A stretch of DNA of 64,000 nucleotides from Mycobacterium syngnathidarum. Lineage in GTDB: Bacteria; Actinomycetota; Actinomycetes; Mycobacteriales; Mycobacteriaceae. Position numbers and translations under genes: made by a program. The notes under the pieces were generated by a model. It had not been told where the DNA came from, searched no databases, and saw only the letters and a program-made list of their open reading frames with translations. Positions within the stretch are counted from its first letter, which is position 1. Each line of letters starts with the position of its first letter. The stretch covers positions 127,634 through 191,633 of the forward strand of contig NZ_MLCL01000079.1 of NCBI RefSeq assembly GCF_001942625.1. The letters run 5' to 3'. Shown here piece by piece: positions 27,848 to 35,940 of the stretch.

Positions 27848-28939
27848 CTAAACCCAGTCCCGCAGAACGGCTTCGGTGTCGGCGCCACGTTCGCGCGGCG
27901 GCGTCGGCACCGCGAGAGTGCTGCGTGAGAACCGCGGGGCCGGCATCGGCTGCAGGTTGCCCTCGTCGTCGAAGAACGTGTCGCGCTCGGCGATGTGCGG
28001 CTCGGTGAGCACCTCGGCGAACGAAAGCACCGGCGTCGCGCACGCATCGGTACCGGCGAACACCTTGGCCCAGTGATCGCGGTCGTGAGCGGCGAATGCC
28101 TTGGTGAAGGCCTCACGCAGCTCGGGCCAGCGCGCCATGTCGTTCTGCGCCGGCAGGTCGGCACCCTCCAGGCCCAGCCCCTTGAGCAACTCGGCGTAGA
28201 ACTGCGGCTCGATCGCACCGATCGCCATGTACTTGCCGTCGGCGGTCTCGTAGGTGTCGTAGTAGGGCGCACCGGTGTCGAGCATGTTCGTGCCGCGCTC
28301 GTCGGACCACATGCCGTTGGCCCGGAAGCCCCACATCATCTGCATCAGCACGGACGAACCGTCGACCATGGCCGCATCGATCACCTGTCCCTTGCCCGAG
28401 GCCTGCCGCTCGAACAGCGCCGAGAGGATGCCGACGAGAAGGAACATCGAGCCGCCACCGAAGTCACCGGCCAGGTTCAGCGGCGGGACCGGGCGCTCAC
28501 CCTTGCGGCCGACAGCGTGCAGCAGGCCGTTGAGCGAGATGTAGTTGATGTCGTGGCCGGCCTGCAGGGCCCGCGGACCTTCCTGGCCCCAGCCCGTCAT
28601 CCGGGCGTAGATCAGGCGGTCGTTGACCTTGGCACAGTCGTCGGGCCCCAGGCCCAGACGCTCGGTGACGCCGGGCCGATAGCCCTCGATCAGCACGTCG
28701 GCCTTGGCGATCAGGCTCAGGACCAGCTCGCGACCTTCGTCGCTCTTGAGGTCCGCCGCCACCGAGCGGCGATTGCGCAGCATCGAATCCCGATCACCGG
28801 CGGGCACTCCCCCGCTGCGGCCCGGCCGTTCGACCCGCACGACGTCGGCGCCCAGATCGCCGAGAATCATCGCCGCGTGCGGGCCCGGGCCGATACCGGC
28901 CAACTCGACAACGCGCAAACCCTGCAGTGGTCCTGCCAT
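27848..28939 (-). CDS. mcr: Alpha-methylacyl-CoA racemase (Mcr)
   Basis: A 363-aa type III CoA-transferase-fold protein that epimerises 2-methylacyl-CoAs from branched fatty acids and sterol side chains. It has [21 protein letters not shown] at the start and RSVAADLKS. The catalytic His129 ([12 protein letters not shown]) and Asp159 (GDFGGGSM) match His126/Asp156 of the M. tuberculosis enzyme within three residues. ATG 28939 is preferred over 28984 by this alignment. Gap to the SDR gene is 77 bp. Supports (2R)/(2S) conversion before beta-oxidation. Confidence 0.93.
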   Translation of the reverse strand: MAGPLQGLRVVELAGIGPGPHAAMILGDLGADVVRVERPGRSGGVPAGDRDSMLRNRRSVAADLKSDEGRELVLSLIAKADVLIEGYRPGVTERLGLGPDDCAKVNDRLIYARMTGWGQEGPRALQAGHDINYISLNGLLHAVGRKGERPVPPLNLAGDFGGGSMFLLVGILSALFERQASGKGQVIDAAMVDGSSVLMQMMWGFRANGMWSDERGTNMLDTGAPYYDTYETADGKYMAIGAIEPQFYAELLKGLGLEGADLPAQNDMARWPELREAFTKAFAAHDRDHWAKVFAGTDACATPVLSFAEVLTEPHIAERDTFFDDEGNLQPMPAPRFSRSTLAVPTPPRERGADTEAVLRDWV

Positions 28940-29073
28940 GCTCTTCCGCCCTTCGCCTGTTAGGCCTTGGTTGACCGGTGACATAGCTTACTTGTATAAC
29001 CTTCTCGACCGGTATGGCCATAGCCGGCCCCGCCCGCAGCGGGCCACGGGCCCGCCAGACTTAAGGTGCATAG

Positions 29074-29877
29074 ATGACCGTGACCCGCGAATACCCCGAC
29101 GTCAAAGACGTATCCGTGACCCTCGAGGGCGGTGTGCTGTCGGTGACCCTGAACCGGCCCGACAGCCTGAACTCGCTGACCCAGGGCATGCTCGTCGCGA
29201 TCGCCGGCGCCATGGAATTGGCCGCCACCGACCCCGAGGTGCGGGTGGTCCGGCTGGGCGGCGCGGGCCGCGGATTCAGCTCGGGCGCGGGAATCAGCGA
29301 GGAAGACCAGAACGCCGAGACCCACGACGCCGAAGGCGTCCTCGATGCCGCCAACCGGGCCGTCGCCTCCATCGTGGCGCTGCCCAAGCCGGTCGTGGCC
29401 GTCGTGCAGGGGCCGGCCGCCGGCGTCGGCGTGTCCCTGGCACTGGCGTGCGACGTCGTGCTGGCCTCCGAGGCGGCCTTCTTCCTGTTGGCCTTCACCA
29501 AGATCGGGTTGATGCCCGACGGCGGTGCGTCGGCGCTCGTCGCGGCGAACATCGGCCGGATCCGGGCCATGCGCCTGGCGCTGCTGGCCGATCGCCTCAC
29601 CGCCACCGAGGCCTTCGACTGGGGCCTGATCAGCGCGGTGTACCCGGCCGACGAGTTCGATGCCGCCGTGGACAAGATCGTCGCCAAGCTGCGCTCGGGT
29701 CCGGCGGTGGCACTGCGGGAGACCAAGCAGGCCGTCAACGCAGCCACCCTGACCGAGCTCGAAGGGGCGTTTGCCCGCGAGCGCAAGGGCCAGCTGCAGC
29801 TGCTGGTGTCCGACGATTTCCGCGAAGGCACCAAGGCCTTCCAGCAGAACCGGCGCCCGGAGTTCACCCAGCAGTAA
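29074..29877 (+). CDS. Enoyl-CoA hydratase/isomerase family protein (EchA10/11-like)
   Basis: A 267-aa crotonase. N-terminus VSVTLEGGVLSVTLNRPDSLNSLT, oxyanion loop GRGFSSGAGISEED and VQGPAAGVGVSLALACDVVLAS. In place of the second catalytic Glu it has KIGLMPDGG (Asp), as in PaaG/isomerase-type members, and the first Glu position reads GVSLALA, so simple hydration is unlikely. It is divergent from mcr. Position matches Rv1142c/Rv1141c of M. tuberculosis. Possible delta-isomerase or another crotonase activity. Confidence 0.8.
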   Translation: MTVTREYPDVKDVSVTLEGGVLSVTLNRPDSLNSLTQGMLVAIAGAMELAATDPEVRVVRLGGAGRGFSSGAGISEEDQNAETHDAEGVLDAANRAVASIVALPKPVVAVVQGPAAGVGVSLALACDVVLASEAAFFLLAFTKIGLMPDGGASALVAANIGRIRAMRLALLADRLTATEAFDWGLISAVYPADEFDAAVDKIVAKLRSGPAVALRETKQAVNAATLTELEGAFARERKGQLQLLVSDDFREGTKAFQQNRRPEFTQQ

Positions 29878-29974
29878 GCGGTAGCCCCACCTACCTGCCT
29901 CGCGAGCCCTGTTCGCGCCCGAAAAATCGTTGGACGCAACCCACTCCAGGTGGGCACCATCAAGTGTTGTGAGC

Positions 29975-31255
29975 ATGCAACACGACATCCAGCCACCGGT
30001 CGATCAGACCGGTGGCTGGCGTGTGCTCGCCCCGTTCCGCATCCGCGAGTACCGCTTGCTGATCGCCGCGGTCACGGTGTCGATCTTCGCCGAGGGCATG
30101 TGGTCGGTGGTGATGGCGTTGCAGGTCATCGCGATCGACAACGATCCTGCGTCGCTGTCGCTGGTGGCCACCTGCATGGGTGTCGGCCTGGTGGCGTTCG
30201 TTCTCGTCGGCGGGATCACCGCCGACCGGATCAACCAGCGCACAATCATCATCGCGGTGGAGACCGTCAATCTGGTGACCGTCTCCACGGTCGCGGTGCT
30301 GGGCCTGTTCGACTTGCTCAAGATCTGGCATTTGGCCGTCGCCGCAGGCATTCTCGGTATCGCCGCAGCGTTCTTCTTCCCGGCCTACAGCGCGCTGCTG
30401 CCGCGCATCCTGCCGGCCGAACAACTGTTGGCGGCCAACGGTGTCGAGGGCGTGGTGCGCCCGGTGTTCCAGCGCTCGGTGGGACCGGCGGTGGCCGGCA
30501 TGGTGATCGCCGCGACCTTCCCGTCGCTCGGCGCGGTCGTGGTGGCGGCGTTGTTCGGCGCCGGCCTGGTCTTGCTGATTGCCACCCGCCCGACGGCGGA
30601 TTTGGTTGCGGCGCAGGAGGACAACGAACGCCCGCACGTATTGCGCGATCTGCGTGAGGGTTTCGCGTTCATGGTGCGCACCCCGTGGCTGCTGTGGACA
30701 CTGTTGTTCGCCAGCATGTTCGTGCTCGTCGTCCTCGGGCCGATCGAGGTACTGCTGCCGTTCATCGCCCAGGACCGGTTCGCCGACGGCGCCCGGGCCT
30801 ACGGATTCATCTTGGCTTTCTTCGGATTCGGCAGCGCCCTGGGGGCATTGACGGTGTCCTCGCGCCGGATGCCGCGGCGCTACCTGACCACGATGATGCT
30901 GATGTGGGGGTTGGGATCGGTGCCGCTGGTGGTCGTCGGCGTCACGTCGTCGTTCCCGTTGATGGCGCTGGCCACGTTCTGTATCGGCGTCACCGACGGG
31001 GCCGGCATGGTGATCTGGGGAACGCTGCTGCAACGCCGGGTGCCGACGGAAATGCTGGGCCGGGTGTCGAGCCTGGACTTCTTCGTGTCGCTGGCGTTCA
31101 TGCCGCTGTCGTTCGCGATCGTCGGGCCGCTGTCGAAGGTGGTCTCGATGGAGTCCATCTTCCTGGTGGCCGGACTACTGCCCGCGGCCCTGGCCGCCGT
31201 GGCCATGACGGCGGCCAGGATGCCGCGCGACGAGCTCGCGCATCCACTGCGCTAG
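29975..31255 (+). CDS. MFS transporter (MFS_3/Tap-like exporter)
   Basis: A 426-aa 12-helix permease. LAPFRIREYRLLIAAVTVSIFAEGMW is typical of the MFS_3 (EntS/Tap-like) group; VGGITADRINQRTIII is its motif A and RRVPTEMLGRVSSLDFFVSLAFMPLSF closes the family pattern. ATG 29975 is chosen; GTG 29969 is possible. Its TAG stop (31253-31255) lies within the CTAG target duplication of the IS element, so the insertion kept the reading frame end intact. Substrate unknown. Confidence 0.83.
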   Translation: MQHDIQPPVDQTGGWRVLAPFRIREYRLLIAAVTVSIFAEGMWSVVMALQVIAIDNDPASLSLVATCMGVGLVAFVLVGGITADRINQRTIIIAVETVNLVTVSTVAVLGLFDLLKIWHLAVAAGILGIAAAFFFPAYSALLPRILPAEQLLAANGVEGVVRPVFQRSVGPAVAGMVIAATFPSLGAVVVAALFGAGLVLLIATRPTADLVAAQEDNERPHVLRDLREGFAFMVRTPWLLWTLLFASMFVLVVLGPIEVLLPFIAQDRFADGARAYGFILAFFGFGSALGALTVSSRRMPRRYLTTMMLMWGLGSVPLVVVGVTSSFPLMALATFCIGVTDGAGMVIWGTLLQRRVPTEMLGRVSSLDFFVSLAFMPLSFAIVGPLSKVVSMESIFLVAGLLPAALAAVAMTAARMPRDELAHPLR

Positions 31256-31281
31256 GGCGTGTCTCATAACCTATCGGTGGA

Positions 31282-31686
31282 TTGTTTGGCAGTCTCGGCA
31301 GTGTGTCGAGGTCGCAAGTGCTTACCGATGGGATGTGGGCTCGGGTTGAGCCGTTGATGCCGGTGCCATCGACCAAGGGCGGCAGGCCCTTTGGTGATCA
31401 TCGGCAGGTGGTGGAGGCCATCATCTGGCGGTATCGAACCGGTGCGCCGTGGCGGGATCTGCCCGCCGAGTTCGGGCCGTGGCAGACGGTGTGGCGCCGC
31501 CATGCCCAGTTCAGTAAAGACGGCACCTGGGATGCGATCCTGGCCGCGGTGCTCGCCGAAGCCGCCGACGCCGAGTTGATCGATTGGGCGATCAGTGTGG
31601 ATTCGACGGTCAACCGGGCTCATCAGCACGCAACGAACCTGTCTCGGGACACAGGGGGCACCGTCGAATTACACGAATCTGCGTGA
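31282..31686 (+). CDS. IS427-type transposase, upstream frame
   Basis: A 134-aa frame encoding the N-terminal DUF4096-like domain (LTDGMWARVEPLMPVPSTKGGRPF, then IIWRYRTGAPWRDLPAEFGPWQTVWRR) and the first catalytic Asp in WAISVDSTVNRAHQH. The frame ends at TGA 31686. To join the downstream frame the ribosome or polymerase must shift by +1 (or -2) in the overlap 31625-31686; a run of five G at ~31653-31657 is the likely slip site. Most IS427 members use -1, so a disabled copy is also possible. Confidence 0.8.
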   Translation: MFGSLGSVSRSQVLTDGMWARVEPLMPVPSTKGGRPFGDHRQVVEAIIWRYRTGAPWRDLPAEFGPWQTVWRRHAQFSKDGTWDAILAAVLAEAADAELIDWAISVDSTVNRAHQHATNLSRDTGGTVELHESA

Positions 31687-32188
31687 GGAGCCCTCTGACC
31701 ACGGTATTGGCCGTTCCCGCGGTGGGTTGAGCACCAAGATTCATCATCTCGTCGACGGGCACGGGATGCCGTTGGTGGTGCTCACCGCGCCCGGCCAGGC
31801 CGGCGATGCCCCGATGTTCCCGATCCTGATGGGACACCTGAAAGTGGGCAGTAGTGGTCCGGGTCGCCCACGAACCCGTCCCGACAAGGTCCGCGGTGAT
31901 AAGGCGTACTCGTCGAGGGCGATTCGTGAGTTGCTGCGCGATAAAGGCATCACCGCGGTAATCCCGCAGCCTGATGACCAGATCGCCCACCGTAAACGCC
32001 GTGGCAGCGCCGGTGGCCGGCCACCGAAGTTCGACGCACAGGACTACAAGGGCCGCAACGTCGTTGAACGCGGCTTTCAACGCGCCAAGCAATGGCGCGC
32101 CATCGCCACCCGCTACGACAAACACAACCTCAACTACCGCGGCGGCGTCATCCTCAACGCCATCGTTGCCTGGCTCAAACGGTTATGA
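31595..32188 (+). CDS. IS427-type transposase, downstream frame
   Basis: The downstream frame carries the rest of the DDE domain: REEPSDHGIGRSRGGLSTKI, second Asp in VRGDKAYSS and the catalytic Glu in VVERGFQRAKQWRAIATRYDK. The listed first ATG (31595) is only the open-frame start; the real protein is expected as a fusion with the upstream frame near 31650. All three acidic catalytic residues are present across the two frames, so the element could be active if frameshifting occurs. Confidence 0.75.
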   Translation: MWIRRSTGLISTQRTCLGTQGAPSNYTNLREEPSDHGIGRSRGGLSTKIHHLVDGHGMPLVVLTAPGQAGDAPMFPILMGHLKVGSSGPGRPRTRPDKVRGDKAYSSRAIRELLRDKGITAVIPQPDDQIAHRKRRGSAGGRPPKFDAQDYKGRNVVERGFQRAKQWRAIATRYDKHNLNYRGGVILNAIVAWLKRL

Positions 32189-32203
32189 GACACGCCCTAG
32201 CGG

Positions 32204-32734
32204 CTACTCCGCGTCGCGGTGCAGCCCGGTCAGATGTGTGTAGGCCGCCGCGTTCAGCTGGTTGTGGCCGACCTCGTCATCGCTGAGCTCGCGGCGCACC
32301 TTGGCGGGTACACCGGCCACCAGCGAGCGCGGCGGCACCACCATGCCCTGCGGCACCACCGCACCGGCAGCCACCAGCGAGCCGGCCCCGATCACCGCGC
32401 CGTTGAGTACCACCGCGCCCATCCCGACCAGGCTGTCCTGCTCGACGGTGCAGCCATGCAGTACGACGTTGTGGCCCACCGTCACCCCGGTGGCGATCCG
32501 GCACGGGAAGCCGGGGTCGACGTGGACGGTCACCCCGTCCTGGATGTTGCTGCCCGCACCGACCTCGATGGGTTCGACCTCGGCGCGCAGCGTGGCGCCG
32601 TACCAGACGCTGGTCCCGGCCGCCAGCGAAACCTGGCCGATCACACTGGCATTGGGCGCGACCCAGGCATCCTGGTCGATCTGCGGGGTGTGACCGGCGA
32701 CGGACACGATCAGCGGCTCAGACATGCCGGTCAT
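32204..32734 (-). CDS. Gamma-carbonic anhydrase-like (left-handed beta-helix hexapeptide) protein
   Basis: A 176-aa protein of hexapeptide repeats: APNASVIGQVSLAAGTSVWYGATLRAE, IEVGAGSNIQDGVTVHVD and GVTVGHNVVLHGCTVEQDS. This is the gamma-carbonic-anhydrase/PaaY layout. His residues in TVHVD, GHNV and LHGC match the three zinc ligands of the family. It may be a metal-dependent hydratase or bind a small ligand. A second ATG (32725) is possible. The IS element ends 8 bp beyond its stop. Confidence 0.83.
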   Translation of the reverse strand: MTGMSEPLIVSVAGHTPQIDQDAWVAPNASVIGQVSLAAGTSVWYGATLRAEVEPIEVGAGSNIQDGVTVHVDPGFPCRIATGVTVGHNVVLHGCTVEQDSLVGMGAVVLNGAVIGAGSLVAAGAVVPQGMVVPPRSLVAGVPAKVRRELSDDEVGHNQLNAAAYTHLTGLHRDAE

Positions 32735-33166
32735 CGTAGACAGCCCGCCGGCCCGCCCACTCGGGTGGCATCTGCTGGCTTGCTGACTGTTATGCCGCGG
32801 CTCGCACCGTCGTCCTCGTCGACAGTGACCGGCGGTGACTGCGCCGGCCGGCGCCAGTTGGCTGCGGGACCTGCAGGGCAGTCACGAGGTGGCCTTCGGG
32901 GGTGGCCGCCGTGCGGTGTTCCGTCGCCGCCGCGCTGTGCATCAGCATCCGAAAAAGCCCAGGTAAACTAGCCGCAACGACTCAATCGACCAGGTCGGCT
33001 TTGCCGTAACCACTTCGTAGCCCCTACCATCCGATGCGGCGCCGCGGGGAACGCCGCGCCGGTGATGCTCGCGGTTCGCTCGCCACAGTCGCGCGGACGA
33101 CCGCGTAACGCGGCACCGGCAGCCGACGAATACAGGCTAGGCATGAGCGGGAGGAATAACCCACCA
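32735..33166. other. 432-bp region without a recognised gene
   Basis: No convincing coding sequence or RNA was seen. A weak 59-codon plus-strand frame starts at ATG 32792, and part of a minus-strand frame (32968-33564) overlaps the fasciclin gene; both have shadow-like composition. The right end holds the ribosome site GGGAGGA (33149-33155) for the fasciclin gene and presumably its promoter. Confidence 0.5.
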
Positions 33167-33874
33167 ATGAAGACTCGCACCAAGACACTGGGCGTTGCTG
33201 CGGCCGTCGCCGCCATCACTGCGTCGCTGCCCCTGGCGGTCACCGCCTCGGCCGACCCGGCGCCGACGACCACCGCCCCGGTGGTGGAGATCCCCGATCC
33301 GCAGGGCTCGGGCTGCGACAACTTCAAGAAGGCCATGCCGGATTGGAAGAACCTCGCCGAGCTGCCGGCGGGCAAGGTGCTGGCCAGCATCCCCGACATC
33401 AGCACGTTCAACGCCGCACTGTCGGGCGGGATGAACCCGGACGTCAACGTCGTGCCGGTGCTCGACAACGGCCCGTACGTCATCTTCGCGCCCACCAATG
33501 ACGCGTTCGCCGCCATGGAGCCCGGCCAGCTCGACGCGCTCAAGGGTGATCCGGCCGCGCTCACCAGCTTCGACTACTACCACGCGTTCCTGGGCCTGCT
33601 CGGCCCCGATGACGTCAAGGGCCAGCGGCCCACCCAGCAGGGCGCCGAGGTCAAGGTGACCGGCAAGGGTGGCGACATCAAGGTCAACGACACCGCCAAG
33701 CTGGTATGCGGCCCCATCCAGGCGCAGAACGCCCGCATCTACCTGATCGACACCGTGCTCGATCCCAACAACCCGCCCGAGGCGCTGGTGCCGACGATCA
33801 CCGGCACCAACAGCACGACCACCACCAAGGCCCCGGAGCCGGAGACCCCGGCCGCCGACGCGCCGATCGGCTGA
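33167..33874 (+). CDS. Secreted fasciclin-domain protein
   Basis: A 235-aa exported protein. MKTRTKTLGVAAAVAAITASLPLAVTASADP is a Sec signal, shown here as a basic start, a hydrophobic core and ASA-DP cleavage site. Residues ~65-200 form a fasciclin (FAS1) domain with the hallmark VIFAPTNDAFAAM and the late ARIYLIDTVLDP. A Thr/Pro-rich tail (TNSTTTTKAPEPETPA) suggests wall association or glycosylation. GGGAGGA 11 nt before ATG 33167 supports this start. FAS1 proteins (like MPT70/MPT83) act in adhesion. Confidence 0.85.
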   Translation: MKTRTKTLGVAAAVAAITASLPLAVTASADPAPTTTAPVVEIPDPQGSGCDNFKKAMPDWKNLAELPAGKVLASIPDISTFNAALSGGMNPDVNVVPVLDNGPYVIFAPTNDAFAAMEPGQLDALKGDPAALTSFDYYHAFLGLLGPDDVKGQRPTQQGAEVKVTGKGGDIKVNDTAKLVCGPIQAQNARIYLIDTVLDPNNPPEALVPTITGTNSTTTTKAPEPETPAADAPIG

Positions 33875-33929
33875 CTTTCTCCCGCTTCTCTGCGCCGGCA
33901 GTCCCCCCGCAAGCGAGTGGGGCCGCCAG

Positions 33930-33979
33930 CAGACGCGAATGTCCCCGACACGCCGAAGTGTCGGGGACATTCGCGTCTG
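33930..33979. terminator. 22-bp perfect hairpin between convergent genes (repeat family member A)
   Basis: Left arm 33930-33951 starts CAGACGCGAATGTCCCC, right arm 33958-33979 is its exact complement, loop of 6 nt. It lies 55 bp after the fasciclin stop and 10 bp before the fadE stop on the other strand. The arms resemble the hairpin at 39877-39925, so this is probably a repeated bidirectional terminator element. Confidence 0.75.
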
Positions 33980-33989
33980 GTCGGCGTGA

Positions 33990-35132
33990 TTACACGCCGA
34001 GCTCGCGGCCGATGATCTCCTTCATGATCTCGGTGGTGCCACCGAAGATCGTCTGGATCCGTCCGTCCACGTAGGCACGTGCAACGCGGTACTCCATCAT
34101 GTAGCCGTAGCCGCCGTGCAGCTGCACGCACTGGTCGACGACCTTCTTGGCGACCTCGGTGGCCCACCACTTGGCCTTCGCCGCCTCGACCGCGGTCAGC
34201 TCACCGTCGACCACACCCTGCAGGCAGCGGTCGAGGTAGTTCTCGGTGACCTCCAGCTCGGTCTCCATCTCGGCGAGCAGGAACCGGTTGTGCTGGAAGC
34301 TGCCGATCGGCTGACCAAATGCCTTGCGGTCCTTGGCGTATTGCAGCGTCTCCTGGAAGACCGCGCGTGCACCGTAGATCGCCGAGATCGCGATCCCGAG
34401 CCGCTCCGAAGGCAGGTTGGTCATCAGGTGGTAGAAACCACGACCTTCCTTGCCCAGCAGGTTGGCATTGGGCACCCGCACGTTCTCGAAGTTCAGCTCC
34501 GAGGTGTCCTGGCTGTGCAGGCCCATCTTGTCGAGCTTGCGGCCACGGGTGAAGCCCTCCATGCCCCGCTCGACCACGAACAGCGTGAAGCCCTTGTGGC
34601 CGGCATCGGGGTCGGTGCGAGCGACCACGACGCACAGGTCGCAGTTGATGCCCGAGGAGATGAAGGTCTTGGAGCCGTTGATGATCCAGTCGTCACCGTC
34701 GCGCACCGCGGATGTCCGGATGCCTGCCAGGTCACTGCCCGCACCCGGCTCGGTCATCGCGATGGCGATGATCAGTTCGCCGTTGGCGATGCCGGGCATC
34801 CAGCGCTGCTTCTGCTCGTCGTTGGCCAGCTCCTTGAAGTACGGGCCGACGACGTCGTTGTGCAGGCTCAGCGCCGGGCCGTGCACACCGGCCTTGGCGA
34901 TCTCCTCGTCGATGATGGCGTTGAAGCGGAAGTCATCCGTACCGCCGCCGCCGAATTCCTCCGGCATGTTGAACCCGATGAGGCCGTACTTGCCGGCGGC
35001 CGTGTACGCCGACCGGTCGACGATGCGCTCGGTCTCCCACTTCTCGGCATTGGGCACGAGCTCACGCTCGATGTACTCCTTGACCGTCTCACGGAAAGCT
35101 TCGTGCTCCGCGGTGTAGATCTGTCGCTTCAT
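33990..35132 (-). CDS. Acyl-CoA dehydrogenase (FadE)
   Basis: A 380-aa FAD enzyme introducing the alpha-beta double bond into acyl-CoA. It has YTAEHEAFRETVKEYIEREL at the start, the family signature AMTEPGAGSDLAGI, INGSKTFISSG, KAFGQPIGSFQ and QLHGGYGYMMEYRVARAYVD. The C-terminal FGGTTEIMKEIIGREL has Gly where MCAD has its catalytic Glu, so the base is probably the isovaleryl/LCAD-type Glu on helix G (inference). ATG 35132 is the family start, 10 bp after the echA stop. Third gene of the fadA-echA-fadE operon. Confidence 0.9.
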   Translation of the reverse strand: MKRQIYTAEHEAFRETVKEYIERELVPNAEKWETERIVDRSAYTAAGKYGLIGFNMPEEFGGGGTDDFRFNAIIDEEIAKAGVHGPALSLHNDVVGPYFKELANDEQKQRWMPGIANGELIIAIAMTEPGAGSDLAGIRTSAVRDGDDWIINGSKTFISSGINCDLCVVVARTDPDAGHKGFTLFVVERGMEGFTRGRKLDKMGLHSQDTSELNFENVRVPNANLLGKEGRGFYHLMTNLPSERLGIAISAIYGARAVFQETLQYAKDRKAFGQPIGSFQHNRFLLAEMETELEVTENYLDRCLQGVVDGELTAVEAAKAKWWATEVAKKVVDQCVQLHGGYGYMMEYRVARAYVDGRIQTIFGGTTEIMKEIIGRELGV

Positions 35133-35142
35133 ATGCCTTCTC

Positions 35143-35940
35143 CTACTTGGCCTTCCATACCGGCTCACGCTTCTGGGCGAAGGCCAGCGGCCCTTCCTTG
35201 GCGTCCTCGGTCTGCAGCAGAGTGCTGAACTCGCGGTTGGTGCGCTTCCAGCCGTCCTTGTCACCGGTGACGACGCCCTCGTCGACGCCGTAGGCGACGC
35301 GCTTGGAGGCCTGCACGGCCAGCGGCGCGTTGCCGGTGATCCGCTCGGCCAGCTTGAGCGCGGCGTCGACAACGGTGCCGTCGGGCACGACCTGGTTGAT
35401 CAGTCCCCAGCGCAACGCATCGGCGGACGTCATCGGCTCACCGGTGAACAGCAGCTCGTTGGCCACCTTGCGGGGCAGCTGCTCGGCGATGCGGAACACG
35501 CCACCGGCACCGGCGATCAAGCCCCGCTTCACCTCGGGCAGACCGAATTTCGCGTTCTCTTCGGCCACGATCAGGTCGCTGGCCAGCGCCAGCTCGGTGC
35601 CGCCGCCCAGGGCGGTGCCGTTGACGGCGGCGATCGTCGGCTTGTCGATGAAATGGCTGACATAGCCGGCGAATCCGTATTCCGGGTGCTCGGGGTGAAA
35701 GAGGTTCTCGCCCCGCGAGATCGCCTTGAGGTCGGCGCCGGCGCAGAACGACTTGTCGCCGGACCCGGTGAGCACGACGGCCCGGATCTCGGGATCGTTC
35801 TGGGCCTGCTCCAGGGCGTCGCCGACGGCGATGCTGACCGAGGCATTGATCGCATTGCGCGCCTCGGGCCGGTTGATCGTGATCAGCAGGACATTGCCGC
35901 GCTTTTCGGCAATCGCGCCGAGGGCGCCTTCGTCGGTCAC
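35143..35940 (-). CDS. Enoyl-CoA hydratase (EchA)
   Basis: A 265-aa crotonase with both catalytic glutamates: Glu in LGGGTELALASDLI and Glu in FGLPEVKRGLIAG. The oxyanion loop is KSFCAGADLKAI. It hydrates trans-2-enoyl-CoA in beta-oxidation. GTG 35940 overlaps the thiolase stop by GTGA, so the two are translationally coupled, and the fadE start follows its stop by 10 bp. The divergent FadR-type regulator probably controls it. Confidence 0.9.
   Translation of the reverse strand: MTDEGALGAIAEKRGNVLLITINRPEARNAINASVSIAVGDALEQAQNDPEIRAVVLTGSGDKSFCAGADLKAISRGENLFHPEHPEYGFAGYVSHFIDKPTIAAVNGTALGGGTELALASDLIVAEENAKFGLPEVKRGLIAGAGGVFRIAEQLPRKVANELLFTGEPMTSADALRWGLINQVVPDGTVVDAALKLAERITGNAPLAVQASKRVAYGVDEGVVTGDKDGWKRTNREFSTLLQTEDAKEGPLAFAQKREPVWKAK

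Larger units (their letters stand above)
31256..32196 (+). mobile_element. IS5-superfamily (IS427-type) insertion sequence, 941 bp, with CTAG target duplication
   Basis: The element is bounded by perfect 16-bp terminal inverted repeats, GGCGTGTCTCATAACC (31256-31271) and its complement (32181-32196). CTAG flanks both ends (31252-31255 and 32197-32200), a typical short target duplication. Inside are two overlapping frames that together make a DDE transposase. The element lies between the stop codons of the MFS gene and the gamma-carbonic-anhydrase-like gene and breaks neither. Confidence 0.88.

Noticed and set aside
32968..33564. 198-codon minus-strand ORF over the fasciclin gene
   Set aside because: Antisense of the fasciclin coding region; Ser/Ala-biased product without motifs.
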